64,000 nucleotides of DNA from Polydactylus sextarius (Eukaryota > Chordata > Actinopteri > Polynemidae): the NCBI GenBank assembly GCA_016801845.1, contig CM028912.1:6137501-6201500 (forward strand), in the 5' to 3' direction. Shown here piece by piece: positions 14,159 to 26,300 of the stretch (its first letter is position 1; each line of letters starts with the position of its first letter). The notes under the pieces were generated by a model, which was not told the DNA's origin, ran no database searches, and saw only the letters and a list, made by a program, of their open reading frames with translations. A program made the position numbers and the translations under genes.

Positions 14159-14665
14159 ATGAACTGAGTCTCAGGTCCTCAAGCAGTTCAAGGACCTCAA
14201 CATATAAAGAAACTGTACCTTCAAAACATGTAGAAGCCAAATGGAGATCCATTCTTAATAGAAGTGAACCGACCAAACAGAAGTCAGAGCCACAGTGCAC
14301 TATAATGGAGTGACTTTATTTGAACTAGTCACATAAATGTGAAGATATATACTTTTTTTAAATGTTCCAGTAGGATTTTTTTTAAATGTTTAAAGACAAA
14401 GCAAGTTTAACTGTTTTATTATGGCTAATTATTTCTCTCTTTACATGTAAATATTAGTTTTTATTAATTTTATTGTGTGTGATTGAAGACAAAGGTGGTT
14501 TTAGCCTAAAACGAGGAACTATTGCTGTACGGTACAAAGTAAATCTTGGGAGTAACCAAGAATATCCAAGTGTGTCTGTTACGCACATGAACCTGGGCCT
14601 AATTATTATTATTATTATTATTATTGTGTGTTTTTCTATAATAAATGTTGTGTAAATCAGTTTAA
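14159..14665 (+). other. slc9a2: slc9a2 3' UTR
   Basis: From the stop codon to about 20 bases past the AATAAA at 14640-14645. It contains an (ATT)n run at about 14600-14626. The 3' end is inferred from the signal only. Confidence 0.55.
14640..14645 (+). terminator. slc9a2: poly(A) signal AATAAA of slc9a2
   Basis: Canonical hexamer about 480 bp after the slc9a2 stop codon, followed by GT-containing sequence. Confidence 0.6.
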
Positions 14666-14796
14666 GTATTCTGATAAACATAAAGAGGAGGAAGAGAAGA
14701 TGGAAAGTGTCTCCTGAATGTTGACTGAATGCTGCATCGTTGATTTTAATGTGTCATTTAGTCAAAACAACACACACAACGTACAAAAAAAAATTG

Positions 14797-14802
14797 TTTA
14801 TT
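14797..14802 (-). terminator. mfsd9: poly(A) signal AATAAA of mfsd9 (minus strand)
   Basis: TTTATT on the + strand is AATAAA on the mfsd9 strand, about 830 bp after its stop codon. It would place the mfsd9 3' end near 14775-14785, only about 120 bp from the slc9a2 3' end. Other hexamers closer to the stop were not searched exhaustively. Confidence 0.5.
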
Positions 14803-15633
14803 CCTTGTGACTGTTTGGCGTCGACGTCAAGGATTCAGTAACTTTATATTTACATCATATAACCGTACATTCACCTTATTTGGGGTTTTTAAAACAGCAT
14901 TTGTGCCAACAAATCAAAAACAATGAATCAGTTTCTTCAAAAGGTCCATTTAAAACCCAAGATAAATTAACAAATCTCAAAAAGAAGTGTAAAATTCAAG
15001 AATGAAAAACTAGAGCAATCATTTGTTCATACACCACCCACAGGAGCCATTTCTGGTGCAGTGCGTTAGAAAAATCATCGATTCTGAGGTAAAAATGTGT
15101 AAATCAACACAAGTAGGAACAATGTGATCTATCTTGTTGTAAACAGGGTCCAGTCCCCCCCCCACAGTTTCATCTTGTTTATAAATGTTTGACATATTAT
15201 TGCCAGGAATGTGAAATATGTATGACCTTCTTCTTCCTGTGGTTCAATGGAGGTCAGCAGACTCACTTAACTTCAGGGAATTTGGACAATGATAATTTAG
15301 TGGTTAAAGAATTAAGTAAAAAAAAAAAAAAAACATCAGTCACAAGAAGAATGTGCCAATACATGCCCCGTATATTTCTCTCTGATCAAACTTCACCACA
15401 GAGGGAAGTAGGTTATATGTTTCAGCGTCGACTTCCCCTTAACACTGTGTTTTTTCTTCCCCCCCAAAAAAAAGAAAGAAAAAAGGGTCACAGAGCTGGT
15501 GACAACAAGTGAATTTTGATCCAGGAAAATTCAGATCCACTATGAGTCCTTCAAAGCTGGTTTCCAGTTAAGTAAGGACACTTATCTCAAGTGGAAGATG
15601 TGCATTGTTTTAAATTCAGTTAAAGTTTCAGAG

Positions 15634-18600
15634 TCAATCTGTTTTTGTCATTCCCCTCCCATCCCATTTAGGGATCCTTACGAGCAGTAAACCGACAGCT
15701 GAGAGAGCCAGGACCACCCCCAGACTGGGGGGACCACAAGGGCTGAACTCCTGAGCCAGACCGGAAAGGAGAGGAGCCAGGACGCGACCCACGGCTGTAA
15801 CTGACTGCCCAGCACCGATCAGAGTCCCGCTGGCCTGGACCCCTCCCCTCTGCAGCTCCAGATCTGTGATACACGTCCGTCCAATCGTGGTCGAAATGGC
15901 AAAGAAGGTGGAGGTGAGAAGCACCTGCCAGACGTTGGGCGCCGTAGCATAGAGGAAGATAAGCGAACAGGTGAGTACGGTGGAGTGAAGCAGCAGCGCC
16001 GGCATGTTGTTCCTGTAAAGCTGTGTGACGGGACCCACCAGAAACCCGGCCAGGGCTCCTAATGTGCTGCTGTAGCTGATCAGATAACCGGTTATCTTTG
16101 GTTTGAGTGAGAAACGCTCTTCCATGGCCAGAGAAAAGTTACTGTAGTAAAGCATGATGGCTATGGCCATCAAAAGACGCACCAGAAAGAGGTCCCACAT
16201 GTCAGAGGAGGCCACCATGTGGATTTTGGAGCCCACTGATGACACCTGTTTCCAGACTGGTTGGAGCAGTGACACCTCCCTCCACCTCAGACCACCCTGG
16301 TGTTTCCCTGTAGCTGTGGATCTCAGGTCATTGTTCGCCACCAGCGACGTGCTCGCATGAGAACCATTGTGTACAGACTTACTACAGTGGTTGTCATGAC
16401 AGCGTTTACTTATGTCATTGCTGGAGTTAGTACCATCGCGTTGAACGAGCGTGTCACTCCACGGTAACATCCACACCAGACCTGGGATTGTAAACACATT
16501 AGATTAGATCAATATTTTACAGAATATTAAATTGAACAATTTCTCTCTATCTTAACTCACCTGCGTTGATAAGAAAGATCGCCGCACAAGTGAAGGACGA
16601 CGTGTAAAAGCCTCCTTCGTGTTCTGTGAGGTAGCCGCCAACCATGGGACCCAGAATGAAACCGACACTTGAGGCGGCATTAAAGTGTCCCATCACCAGA
16701 GGGCGCTCTGACTCAGACACCAGATCAGACAGCAGGGCTCTGCAGATCGACAGCGAGTGTTTGAACAGACCTGAGACACAGAACAAGAAGAGAGAAAACA
16801 GATGATTGATTTTCTGTCCAGTCTGAGGACTGACATTTAAGATGAAGGCAATGAAATATGGATAAAGAAAAACACTGAGAAGATGTTTGTTATTTAATCC
16901 ACAAAAATAAATAAATAAATAAATAAAAGCTTGCCTTTTAAACTACAATTTTTCATGTTTTTGCTACTAACTATAGCTGAAAAAGAAAAAAGTAATGAGA
17001 GATTTTTTTCAGTATGATATTAGTATGATAAAAATAGGAGCCTTAATATTAAAAGTAAATATTTAAACTAAGAAACCTTTGTCAATTTATTCAAATTTCT
17101 TCAGCTCCAACGTACCCACAGGTATCCTAGCGAGGACAAACAAAGCGATGCTGGTGGACATCCCCATCAGGCCGTAGCCGAACGCACTGAGCAGCAGACA
17201 TGTGAGCAGAGAGTACCTCCGTCCCACCACGTCACTCCAGCTGCCCTGCCAAATACAAACACATGACACAGAGTTGACAGGCAGATATTCACAGCAGAGA
17301 TTATGTATGTTTCTGCAGTCATATGAAACATGTGGTTAGGTGGAGATGACTGTAATTCGTGCATGATTTGAGATTAAAAACAGAAACCTACCTAATGAGC
17401 CTTTGAGTCAAGACAAACAAGACTATTTTTGAGTCTGATGTTGTTGATATTCGTGTGAAACATCAGATGACTAAAGAACATGAAGGAAAAACTCCCCAAA
17501 TCCTGCCTTTCCTCTGAACCGAGCAGCCCAGGTTGTTATATAAACCTTTATTAGATTCTCGCCCTCTCTCTTCTCTCTTCTCTTTTTCTCATACGCACAC
17601 ACACACACACACTCGTGTATAACCATCTGATGAAATAATAAAATTAGGACCAATTGAGTTTACTGTGCTCTGAATGTAGCCGGGTGGGATTATCATAGAG
17701 ACCCAGCTGTTCACGTAGCCCTACATTTATCAGGATTCACCCAGTCTGCACATGGGAATCAACAGATGACTCCTTATCTGTTTAATTTGTCGCATGACCC
17801 TTGAGAATTAAACCAATTTCAGGAGCTTGGCGCGGCAGAGGAGGGAGATGTGGAAAGTTGAGAATCTTAAGTGAGATGCCACACTCATTGTAGAGCTGCG
17901 TGTATGTTTGTGAGTAATTTCTTAACTTAGTTTGTATATTGTTTGAATCATTACTGCTTCCAAATGCCATCACCCAGTGTCCAGGCAGTGTCAAAGCATA
18001 GGTCAATAATAAAAAATAATTAGGAAGAGAGTAATATTTTATGGATCTACTGTGAAGTGAGGAGTAGCTTGCGAGTACGTGTGTGTGAATATATGAAGAC
18101 TGTGTGTATTGTGTCTCCACAATCAACTTAAAACAGTGAGTGTTTATTGTCTTCATGAAATACCAGAGACGACGTGGAATGCTATCAGCCGTCACAGCGC
18201 GCCTTGTCAGACGGGAGAAGCTCAACACAGAAGAAAACCAAGTTAATACTTACAACTATTGTGCTTGAGAAGAGCTGTAAGATCCCGTACGTCGATCCTG
18301 CAACAGTTTCATACGTTGTTTTAGTTCATATTTGTAACATGAGCAGACATAAATTGAGCCTAAAAACTATAGTAAGACAATAGAAGCATCAATTCTTATC
18401 ACAAACTCAACTGCACCTTTGAAACATGGTCTTTTTCAACATTATATTTACTATGACTGCAACAAATCAATACTTTATCTCACCAGTTTATTTCTCCATC
18501 AGTTTACTGATCACTTATTTTATAAAACTTTAAAAACTGCCACGTTAAAATGAATTGTTAGGCGAGTATGGAACTTGGAAAAAGAAACATGCAAATGGAA

Positions 18601-20303
18601 ACAAAACAAGGCAAATTGGCACTTCAGCAAACTGCTGTGTTTTCTGTATTTAGCTGGTTAACTAATTCATGACTTATCTTTGCAGGATTAAGATTTACTT
18701 TTAGAAAATTAAGGCATGTGGTGCTACAAATAGCTTTGTTAGCAGCTATGTGTCCCGCTGACACCACCTAGAAAAAGCCAGGTAAATCTGTGAGTATGTA
18801 AGTTTCTATATAAGTGACTGTGTATGATGGACACACTTTACCTACTATACCAGCCACAGTTGGACTGGCTCCAAGAGCTTTCACATGATGGCTCAGCAGC
18901 GGGATGATCATACTCACCCCAAACAGATCCTAAAGAAAGCAAAGACATGAAGCAGAAAGAATGAGGAGAAGGATTTCAGATCAGATCAGATGCGTCCAAC
19001 TGTTAATATTATCAGGATTTTATCACATCAGAAACTCCTGGTGTCCAACATCCATCACAGAAAGTTAGAGGAGAGTCGCAGCAGCCACAGTCAAAATCAT
19101 GGCGCATCCTTTTTATTTCCAGTGCTGAGATGAGAGCAGTTGTTGCCAAACTCTTGATTGAAGTCACACAGCAATTCATACAGTGTTCCCCCACTACCTA
19201 TTACACTAATTGTTTAACTTTCAGTGGCTTTACTGTCCCAGCAGCTTCTGTCTGCTCTTTGTGCCAAAAATTTGAGTTGTCTTGATTCTTTTAGCCCCCG
19301 TTTAATTAGAAACTTGTTTATACAGCTATGTAGGATAATTAAAAAGCCACTCCTCTGGAAAAAAAAGACTTTTAAAACAACATGAATGTGGTGAATCTTG
19401 TCATCTTTAAAAAAAAATGTTGAACTCTTTTTGGCTTAAATACGACATCTTTCAGCTCAAGGCTCATGCAACATATTCTAGTGACAGTGATGCTTTGAAG
19501 AGGCGACACTCAGACATGTCAAAACAACCTGACGTCTTTGATAACGTCACTTTATCTTTTATCAGCTGCACATTGAAACATACACACATTAATGTATATA
19601 TATTAGACTTTAAATATCATTAACTAATGTTTATTCTGACACTATTTTTCCTGAAATCTGCTGTTTTCATGCCCAAATTTTCTTAATATCTACGTGTAAA
19701 ATACTTATAATAAACAGTTTAATAGTGTGGCAGCTCTGCAGGAGGTAAAATTAACACTTTTTAGAGATTCACATGATTTGTTAAGATGCTTTAAGGTTCA
19801 ATATCTATAATTACAGGTTAGTATGACAGGTATTAGTGTCAGATTTAGGATTTAAGTGAATAATGTTACTGTTTGCAATGAAACTGCAAATTCTGATCAG
19901 TTTAATACAATTTATGCTCTTGTTTGAGTGATTTATTTAAAAATAGCCAGAGCATCTTCACTTAATGGTTTAGCTTCCTTATTCATTCTCTAAATATTGA
20001 ATATATTACACAAGGGAAAAAAAAAACACCATTTTATATTACATTTGCATATTTTCAGTCTTTCTTATGTTGTTATTTTAATGTTACATTCTTGAACAAG
20101 TTTCGTTTCAGAGCTGTTGTGAAATCTGGTATTTACATCACACCGGTGAGTTATGAAAGTGTGGCTCTGTAACAACACAGTTGAATCAGACAAGATAAAT
20201 AAAACGAGCTACTCACCATGAAACCAACCACATAAATACATCGTATAATTCTCGTCCTTCCTCTTGGTTTCTGAAATAAAGTGCTACATTGTTTGTTGTT
20301 CAT
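15634..20303 (-). CDS. mfsd9: major facilitator superfamily domain-containing protein 9, 6 coding exons
   Basis: Exons in transcript order: 20303-20217, 18929-18842, 18297-18254, 17245-17116, 16770-16561, 16481-15634. All junctions are GT-AG and in phase; the 1407 nt give 468 residues (human MFSD9 about 474). It is predicted to be a 12-helix membrane transporter whose substrate is unknown. Visible features are the first helix ending VVGFM then DLFGVSMIIPLLS, the tiny 44 nt exon coding GSTYGILQLFSSTIV, the MFS loop signature GSWSDVVGRR, then LFKHSLSICRALLSDLV, VGFILGPMVGGYL, MWDLFLVRLLMA, YLISYSSTLGALAG and GRTCITDLELQ. The start was chosen as the first ATG that opens the frame, with A at -3; a 16-codon upstream ORF precedes it. 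The gene is convergent with slc9a2. No broken frame or missing exon is seen. Confidence 0.92.
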
Positions 20304-20350
20304 CCTCCCGCTGGTGACAGCACGGCTGCGGCCAAAGCGGAAGAGTTCAT
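20300..20350 (-). other. upstream ORF (16 codons) overlapping the mfsd9 start
   Basis: An ATG at 20350-20348 opens MNSSALAAAVLSPAGG and stops at TGA 20302-20300, which overlaps the mfsd9 ATG in the four bases ATGA. The uORF start has C at -3 (weak) and the main start has A at -3 (strong), so leaky scanning or reinitiation could both supply mfsd9. It counts only if the transcript begins upstream of 20350. Confidence 0.5.
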
Positions 20351-20424
20351 CCGCTTCACTGTGACCGACTCGACCAACCAGAAAATCACGTCTCCGTTTC
20401 CCGGAGGTCTCACGAGCAGGGGTC

Positions 20425-20466
20425 GGACTCGAACCGGCAACCTTCAGGCCGTGACCAGCTGCGCGG
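20425..20466 (-). other. tRNA-like A-box/B-box pair in mfsd9 5' region
   Basis: On the minus strand a perfect B box GGTTCGAGTCC (20435-20425) follows an A-box-like CCGCGCAGCTGG (20466-20455; 10 of 12 matches to the consensus). The arms are only 19 nt apart, where a tRNA needs roughly 30 or more, and no acceptor stem pairs with the 3' side. It is therefore a degenerate tRNA-derived fragment or a coincidence, not a tRNA gene. Confidence 0.3.
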
Positions 20467-20559
20467 TAACGGCAGGTGTTAAAGGTGGCAGGTTTAAAAA
20501 AAACGAGTGTGAAATCTGCGTCTCACAATAATGTTGATTGTTCGAGTCGTCGTCGTTTT

Positions 20560-20665
20560 CTCGGGTGTTTCATTGACACGTTGACTGGTCTGACTCCCCC
20601 CGCCGACACCCTGACAGATGGTTTCGTCCGCTGACGTCACAAACCTGAATGGCGGATGTTCTTAT
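20560..20665 (-). promoter_or_regulatory. mfsd9: mfsd9 promoter with full CRE
   Basis: A perfect palindromic cAMP-response element TGACGTCA lies at 20632-20639, about 330 bp upstream of the mfsd9 ATG, in a CpG-richer patch (about 20290-20660). AATGGCGG (YY1-like) follows near 20651-20658. The patch fits a CpG-type housekeeping promoter. Confidence 0.5.
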
Positions 20666-21415
20666 TCATAAACAAAAACTGGACACTTTGTAACAATTAT
20701 ACCTAAAGAAATAATCACTAACTTAATAAATAAATAAATAATCAACACCTAAGTTACAAAATAAATCTCATACTTTTTGTTTGTAAATTTCACATAAATA
20801 AAATAAGACTCTTTCAGACATTCACAAACTTATTATCAAATTTATTATTCATTTTAATATGTACATGGATACATTAAACCACATGATAAATGAGACGCCA
20901 AATTATTACGTTATGGAGACTTACAGTGAGTTTAATTTTGACCTTTTAATTTGAAAATGTGAGTTATTAATTGTCTTGAGATTATTAGTCAATTATAAAT
21001 AATCATTATGGCATTAAAATGAATATATTTATAAGACAGGATATATTTCATGAATGTTTTATTGCATTGTCACGTATGTTATCTCATTCTTATATATACC
21101 AGATATATCTAGGTAGCAACACAAAACAAATCAAAACTTTAATTCTACTGCCTAGGCTACTACTTTTAATGTAAAAAAAAGACACAACTGCTCATTGTCA
21201 TGATAAAAATTAGACTGTTAATCACTCCATCAATCCTTGCTCTCATTAACTAGCTGTTTACTATTTATCTCAATATTTTTGCTTTTTCTTTAACTGGCCT
21301 GTAGCTGTGTAGAGTAACTGGGACAGTGGTTGTCTGTGGTTACTATTTCACCACCTGCTGGACAAACTGGGGCAAAACATTACAAACAGAACCAGCAGCA
21401 ACACTCAAATACAAG

Positions 21416-21860
21416 CAGTGGTGGAAAGACTGAAAATAAACTTAAGTAGAAGCGTTGTCATGACTGAAATATTACTTAACTACAAGTACAAGTACTGGTA
21501 CATTCAAATAAAAGCATAAGGTATTTTCTTCTTTAAAAAAAAAAAAAAACTACTCAGGGTATGAGTTACTCTCCAGATTGATGTTTAATGTATTCTCAAG
21601 AGCCACACCAACATTTCTGAAGTAGTTAATGCAATTTTCAATATAGCAAAGTAGATTTAAACTTACGATTTAAACTCAGTTGCATATTTGTGTCATCTCG
21701 GTTATCAAGCATCCAACAAGTATAAAAAAAAAAAAAAAAAAGGTGTTATTGTTTTATTTTCTCCAGAATCCACAGAGTTTGACTCTGTTCTACAAGTAGT
21801 ATATTTCACGGAGCTTTAGACACATAATGAAACATAAGTAAAAGTCATAAATACAAGATA
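21416..21860 (+). mobile_element. diverged 'CAGTGGTGGAAAG' element (hAT-like, non-autonomous)
   Basis: It starts CAGTGGTGGAAAG and continues with repeated short phrases such as ACTTAAGTAGAAG, TACAAGTACAAGTACTGG and AGTAAAAGTCATAAATAC. This is the style of a common teleost non-autonomous element rich in AAGTACTT phrases. The right end is not resolved, and A-runs (21536-21550, 21724-21742) interrupt it. A related fragment lies at 43270-43470. Confidence 0.45.
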
Positions 21861-21995
21861 AGAACCTGAAGTTACCATCACATTCACTGTTTAACTCACT
21901 CACAGATGCCTTAACACATTAAAAAAAAGAGGCAAAATTAGGCTTAAATTAAAGCGATGGATTAGAAATCCAACATCAAAATGTCACTGAAAATG

Positions 21996-21997
<2 letters not shown>

Positions 21998-22035
<38 letters not shown>

Positions 22036-22060
22036 ATTCACACTCTCTCTCACACACACG
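21998..22060. repeat. (CA)n microsatellite
   Basis: Perfect CA from 21998 to 22029, then an imperfect continuation to about 22060. Confidence 0.9.
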
Positions 22061-23097
22061 CACCAGATGAGTAGATGTGGGTGGAGTGCTTCTTGCTGAG
22101 CCTGGGTCACATCAGTGTGTAAATGAGCCAGTGTCTACATTTAGGGTCACTGCTAAATATTCCTCTTAGATGCTAATCAACCAGTGGTTCCACTCAACTC
22201 ACACCGACTAGTACTAACCACAAAATAAATGTTTAATCCAGTCTCTAATTAGACTTTGTGCAGTTTTAATCATGTATTAACTGTAGCCAGAATGAGATCC
22301 AAGTAACTTTATTAAGCTGTTTTTTTTTTTTCATTAGTAAAGGAAATATTTTGTAAATCTGCTGATGTTGAAGTGATTACTACTCTTTTTTTGTATTCAT
22401 AATTTGGCTTTATTTTGGGATCATTGTTTAATATTCAGTCAATTTGCTTTAATGTTGATGCCAACTTGATTTAATAGTTTCTTTTGGTCAAGGGCATAAA
22501 GGCATTTTACTCTGACATGTTGATGTATTTAAGGTGAAAACATGGTTTGAGTGATTTATATCTAAATTATATTAATTTCTAAATGTTAAGAATTCAATAA
22601 AAAAACAGTTATATATGTATAAATGTAGGTTTTACAAACCATGGGAGCTAGTTTAACCATTAATAAAACTTATCACCATAGTTAACTCCTGTGTTATGGT
22701 GTCTTCCTATTTACAGGATGTGATAGTGGTGTAATGTCCGTTTATGTGTATGTTGTCCTGGTGGGGCTGAAGCTTTGGGCACGGTGTTGCAGGATACTTT
22801 ACTTCTCTCTTCTGTCCTTTCAAGTCTCACCCTGCCTTGACATTCCCGTGCAGACGCTGGGTGTCCAGTTGCCACCAGTTATTTCTGCGATGATCCCCCT
22901 CCCTTCACACTGTCCAACTGCTCCACGCACTCATCCCCAACGCAGAGTAAAGCAGCCGCCTTCAATCAGACACCAAAAATAGCCCAGGGGGCATTGGGGA
23001 TGGGTAGTAGGGAGGGGGGAGGTTGGCTGCAGACCCAAGTGGAGGGTCCAGAGGTGTCATGTGCACAACCTTGTCCTCCCATAACACAGGCAGAGGG

Positions 23098-23135
23098 GAC
23101 AGGACAGACAGGACAGGACAGGACAGGACAGAACA
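23098..23135. repeat. (GGACA)n pentanucleotide repeat
   Basis: About seven GGACA-type units with small interruptions, about 180 bp upstream of the tmem182 start. Confidence 0.85.
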
Positions 23136-23313
23136 AGAGAGGAGAAGAGTCAAGAGGCAGTAACTCAACATAAACCAGCTGTGGATTATCTCTACAAGAG
23201 GAGCGACTGTTTCTTGAATCTGCTTGTCACATGCACTGACTGTGCCTGGACGGGGAAACATCAGATTGAGTGTGGACACCCACTAGTTGAGAATATCTGG
23301 TCAATCTGGGAGC

Positions 23314-26300
23314 ATGAAGCTGAGCGTGGCGTTATTTTTGCAGGGCTCTTTGGAGCGTTGGCAGCTGTGTTCATCCTTCTCTCTTTTGGAACTGATTACT
23401 GGCTCCTGGCCTCAGAGAGCTGCCACCAAAAACCTGACGGAGCTGTTGGCCCCGGTGGTGTGACTGTAGAGGTGGGTGTTGGACTTCAAACATCAGCAGA
23501 TCAAGGAGACTCAGAAAATAGTCACCTATCATTTTTGCTTTGACTGAATATTAGTTAATATAGTTTTTTATGTTGTAACGTCTGAAGCAGATCAAAGACA
23601 AAAAATAATCCATAATTATGATAATAATAATTCTATTGTTAAAACACTAACTTTTACTGGTGTGTTGTTAAGTTTCTCTCCATGTCTGTAAAAATTGCTG
23701 CTGACCTTTGAACCAGAATCAAAGTTGCTTCTTCTATTTTAGAAGCTGTGATCAGTTGCCTCAATCATTCTTTCAGTAAACTGCAGGACAGGGAGGCATC
23801 CCTGCACCGTGTCATGTAATCAGACACTGTATAATGTAGTGTGTGTGCAGCTATGCAGTGATTGAGCCATAGCTTGTACCATGTGCCCCTGTGATAGAAA
23901 TACAAATACCAGGAGTCCCAGTGGAGTGGATCTGTATTAAATATCACCGACTAGAACATACTTAGCTTTTCATAGTGGGCACTGATACTGGAATCTACAC
24001 ATGATATCAGCACAATAAAACTGAGGTGTTCGTGGGTGTATACAGTACATAACGAAACAGGATCTCAGTCTTATCAATTATAAAGTCTTATTTTTAGATC
24101 ACAATATAAAAAATGAGGGATAAGGTTTGAAAATATGCAGGATCTAATCTAAAAAAACCGTTGCTGTTATTCTTCATCTTTGGACAATTCAGGATTGTTT
24201 GCATCTTGTAGCACTGGTTTAATTTTCATCTTCTGGTTTGTGCAACGTCCGTGTAGTTTCAACAGGTTTAATGTGTTAATATCATCCAAACAAAGTATGA
24301 ATAGAGTGTTTTAACCTCTATAATTGTTTCTTAAGCACATTTTGGGGTTCTAGATCAGTTCATTGACTCTTGTTTAAGAGCCTCAATCCTTTATCAAAAG
24401 GGAAAGGTCTCTCTATCTTTATAAATTTGAAAACAAATGAAAAAGGCAATAGTTCAGAAAGACCTTAAAACACATGTGTGTTTTTAACATAGAGCAAACC
24501 CTGATTGGTTAAACCTTGACTTTATACACTTTCACTCACCCTCTTCTTCAGTTCCTCTCAGAGGTGTCGGGTGTGTTTTATGCTCATGTGCCAAAATAGA
24601 TAATAGTGACCACCCTCAGTGTTTCCTGATTGGGGACATCCTTCGACCTGCACGTTCACACGGCGCCTAAAACCAAACCTGAATAATGTTAGAGGTGCTT
24701 ATTCAGCTCAACCCTTGACCCTGTTCAGCAGCTGCTCAGGGAAACACACAGTACACCTGCCTCATGTGATCCTGAGACTTTAATCACATCAACAGATAAC
24801 ATGACGTATATCTACAACTGTGCTTATACTGTGCAGACTGAATATATTCCACTTATATATGGTAATAAGTTAATTATTCTTTCTGATTTCCAGAGAGGAG
24901 ATGTGCTTGTGCAGGGTGACAGCAGCGACAGTGGAGGCGTAACTTTGTACCATGAAGGTTTCTTCTGGAGATGTTCGTTTGGAGGCAACATGGGTGACGA
25001 CAACCTAATGTGGAAACTCTGGTTCAGTAAGTGAAACACATGATATTGTTCTAATAGTTAATAGTTAACAACTCAATATATGAAACTGATAAGAATAATT
25101 TCAAATCAACCTTTTTTTTCTTTGAATATTTTGAATATTTTGTTAAAACCTTATCTTATTAAAACCCATGTCCATAGTTTAATTTATAAAAAGGACCATA
25201 TTTTTGTGTTACATTGGCTCTGCACAGACAAAGAACAATACATTACCCTGAGGGAAATATAGGGTAATGAGGCCAACCTCTGTTTGACCTCTTTGGAATA
25301 AACTCGTACAATAACAGAATTTTATTGGGTTTGATTGAAACGGATTATATAGCAGATGACTTTAAAGTATAAATCTGATAGAATAATGTAAAGAATTTTT
25401 ATTTCAGCTGAAAATGTCCCAAAAACTGAACATTAGGATCAAATTATAGTAAACATTATTGGAGAAAACCTAATGAGACACTGTCGATTCTGCTGATCAG
25501 TGCAAAAAAAAAACATTTCTGTTTTCAATGTTATGTTTCTAACAGAGTCACATGGCAACGCTACGACTGTGCTGCAGAATAAATGGCAGCTTTTGATTTG
25601 CTGCTGTTCGCCTTGTACGACATAATGGTGGAAACCCTGTCATGTGACCTTAGAGGAAGCGTCATGTGAAGTTATTCTGTCAGATGATTACATGTCATCT
25701 ATTTATGTGACGAGGACTTTGAATGGTGGCTCATTGTCAGAATCAGCCTCCAGCGCTGAGAAGACCTTGTGAGTGTTCGTGGAATTTCACATGTTGGAAG
25801 AAAAAAAAAGAGAGAAGAGAGTAAAGCAGGAATATAAAAACTTGTGTTTGTTTCTCATTTGTCAAATCTGGCAATATATCAGTCCATGAAATCAGAAAAT
25901 AAAAAGGGATAGTGGTCAAAGTCAGAAAACTTAACAAATTTCCAAAATGATCAGGTTTTCTTTTTTAAGTTCTTGATTTGTTGACACAGATTTATGTTGT
26001 TTTTATATATTTGTCTTCCATGTTGATTTATTCTTTCTCTTTCCAGCAAATCAGCCACACTCCAAAGTGTGTATGCACGCCTACCTCTTCCCATTCCCAG
26101 TGTCCCATCAGACCCACAACGCCACAGAGTATGATTCTGCTATAAGTAAGTGTCTCTGTATTTCTGTATATTTATGTCTTTGCACAATGTGAGGTCATAT
26201 TCCAGCATAATTTGATAACTAATATTTTGTGTGATCCAGTCTATAGAGGCTTCTGGAGCATCTTTATGCTCATCGGTGTTGCAGCTGTGGTGCTTGGTGG

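Larger units (their letters stand above)
20666..23160. other. intergenic spacer mfsd9-tmem182
   Basis: AT-rich sequence with no supported gene. It contains a diverged interspersed element (21416-21860), a CA array (21998-22060) and a GGACA minisatellite (23098-23135). The last few hundred bases presumably include the tmem182 promoter; an E-box CAGCTG is at 23176-23181. Confidence 0.6.

Noticed and set aside
20425..20466. tRNA gene on the minus strand
   Set aside because: The A and B boxes are too close, and the acceptor stem and anticodon arm cannot be formed.
20289..20531. 80-codon + strand frame near the mfsd9 start
   Set aside because: Antisense to the mfsd9 first exon and CpG-rich promoter; typical shadow frame.
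23181..23543. 120-codon frame as an N-terminally extended tmem182 exon
   Set aside because: It begins with GTG, has no in-frame ATG, and the true TMEM182 start MKLSVALF sits inside it in another frame; a frameshift explains it better.
25240..25270. Possible fourth LINE-tail fragment (ATTACCCTGAGGGAAAT)
   Set aside because: Too short and diverged to separate from chance.
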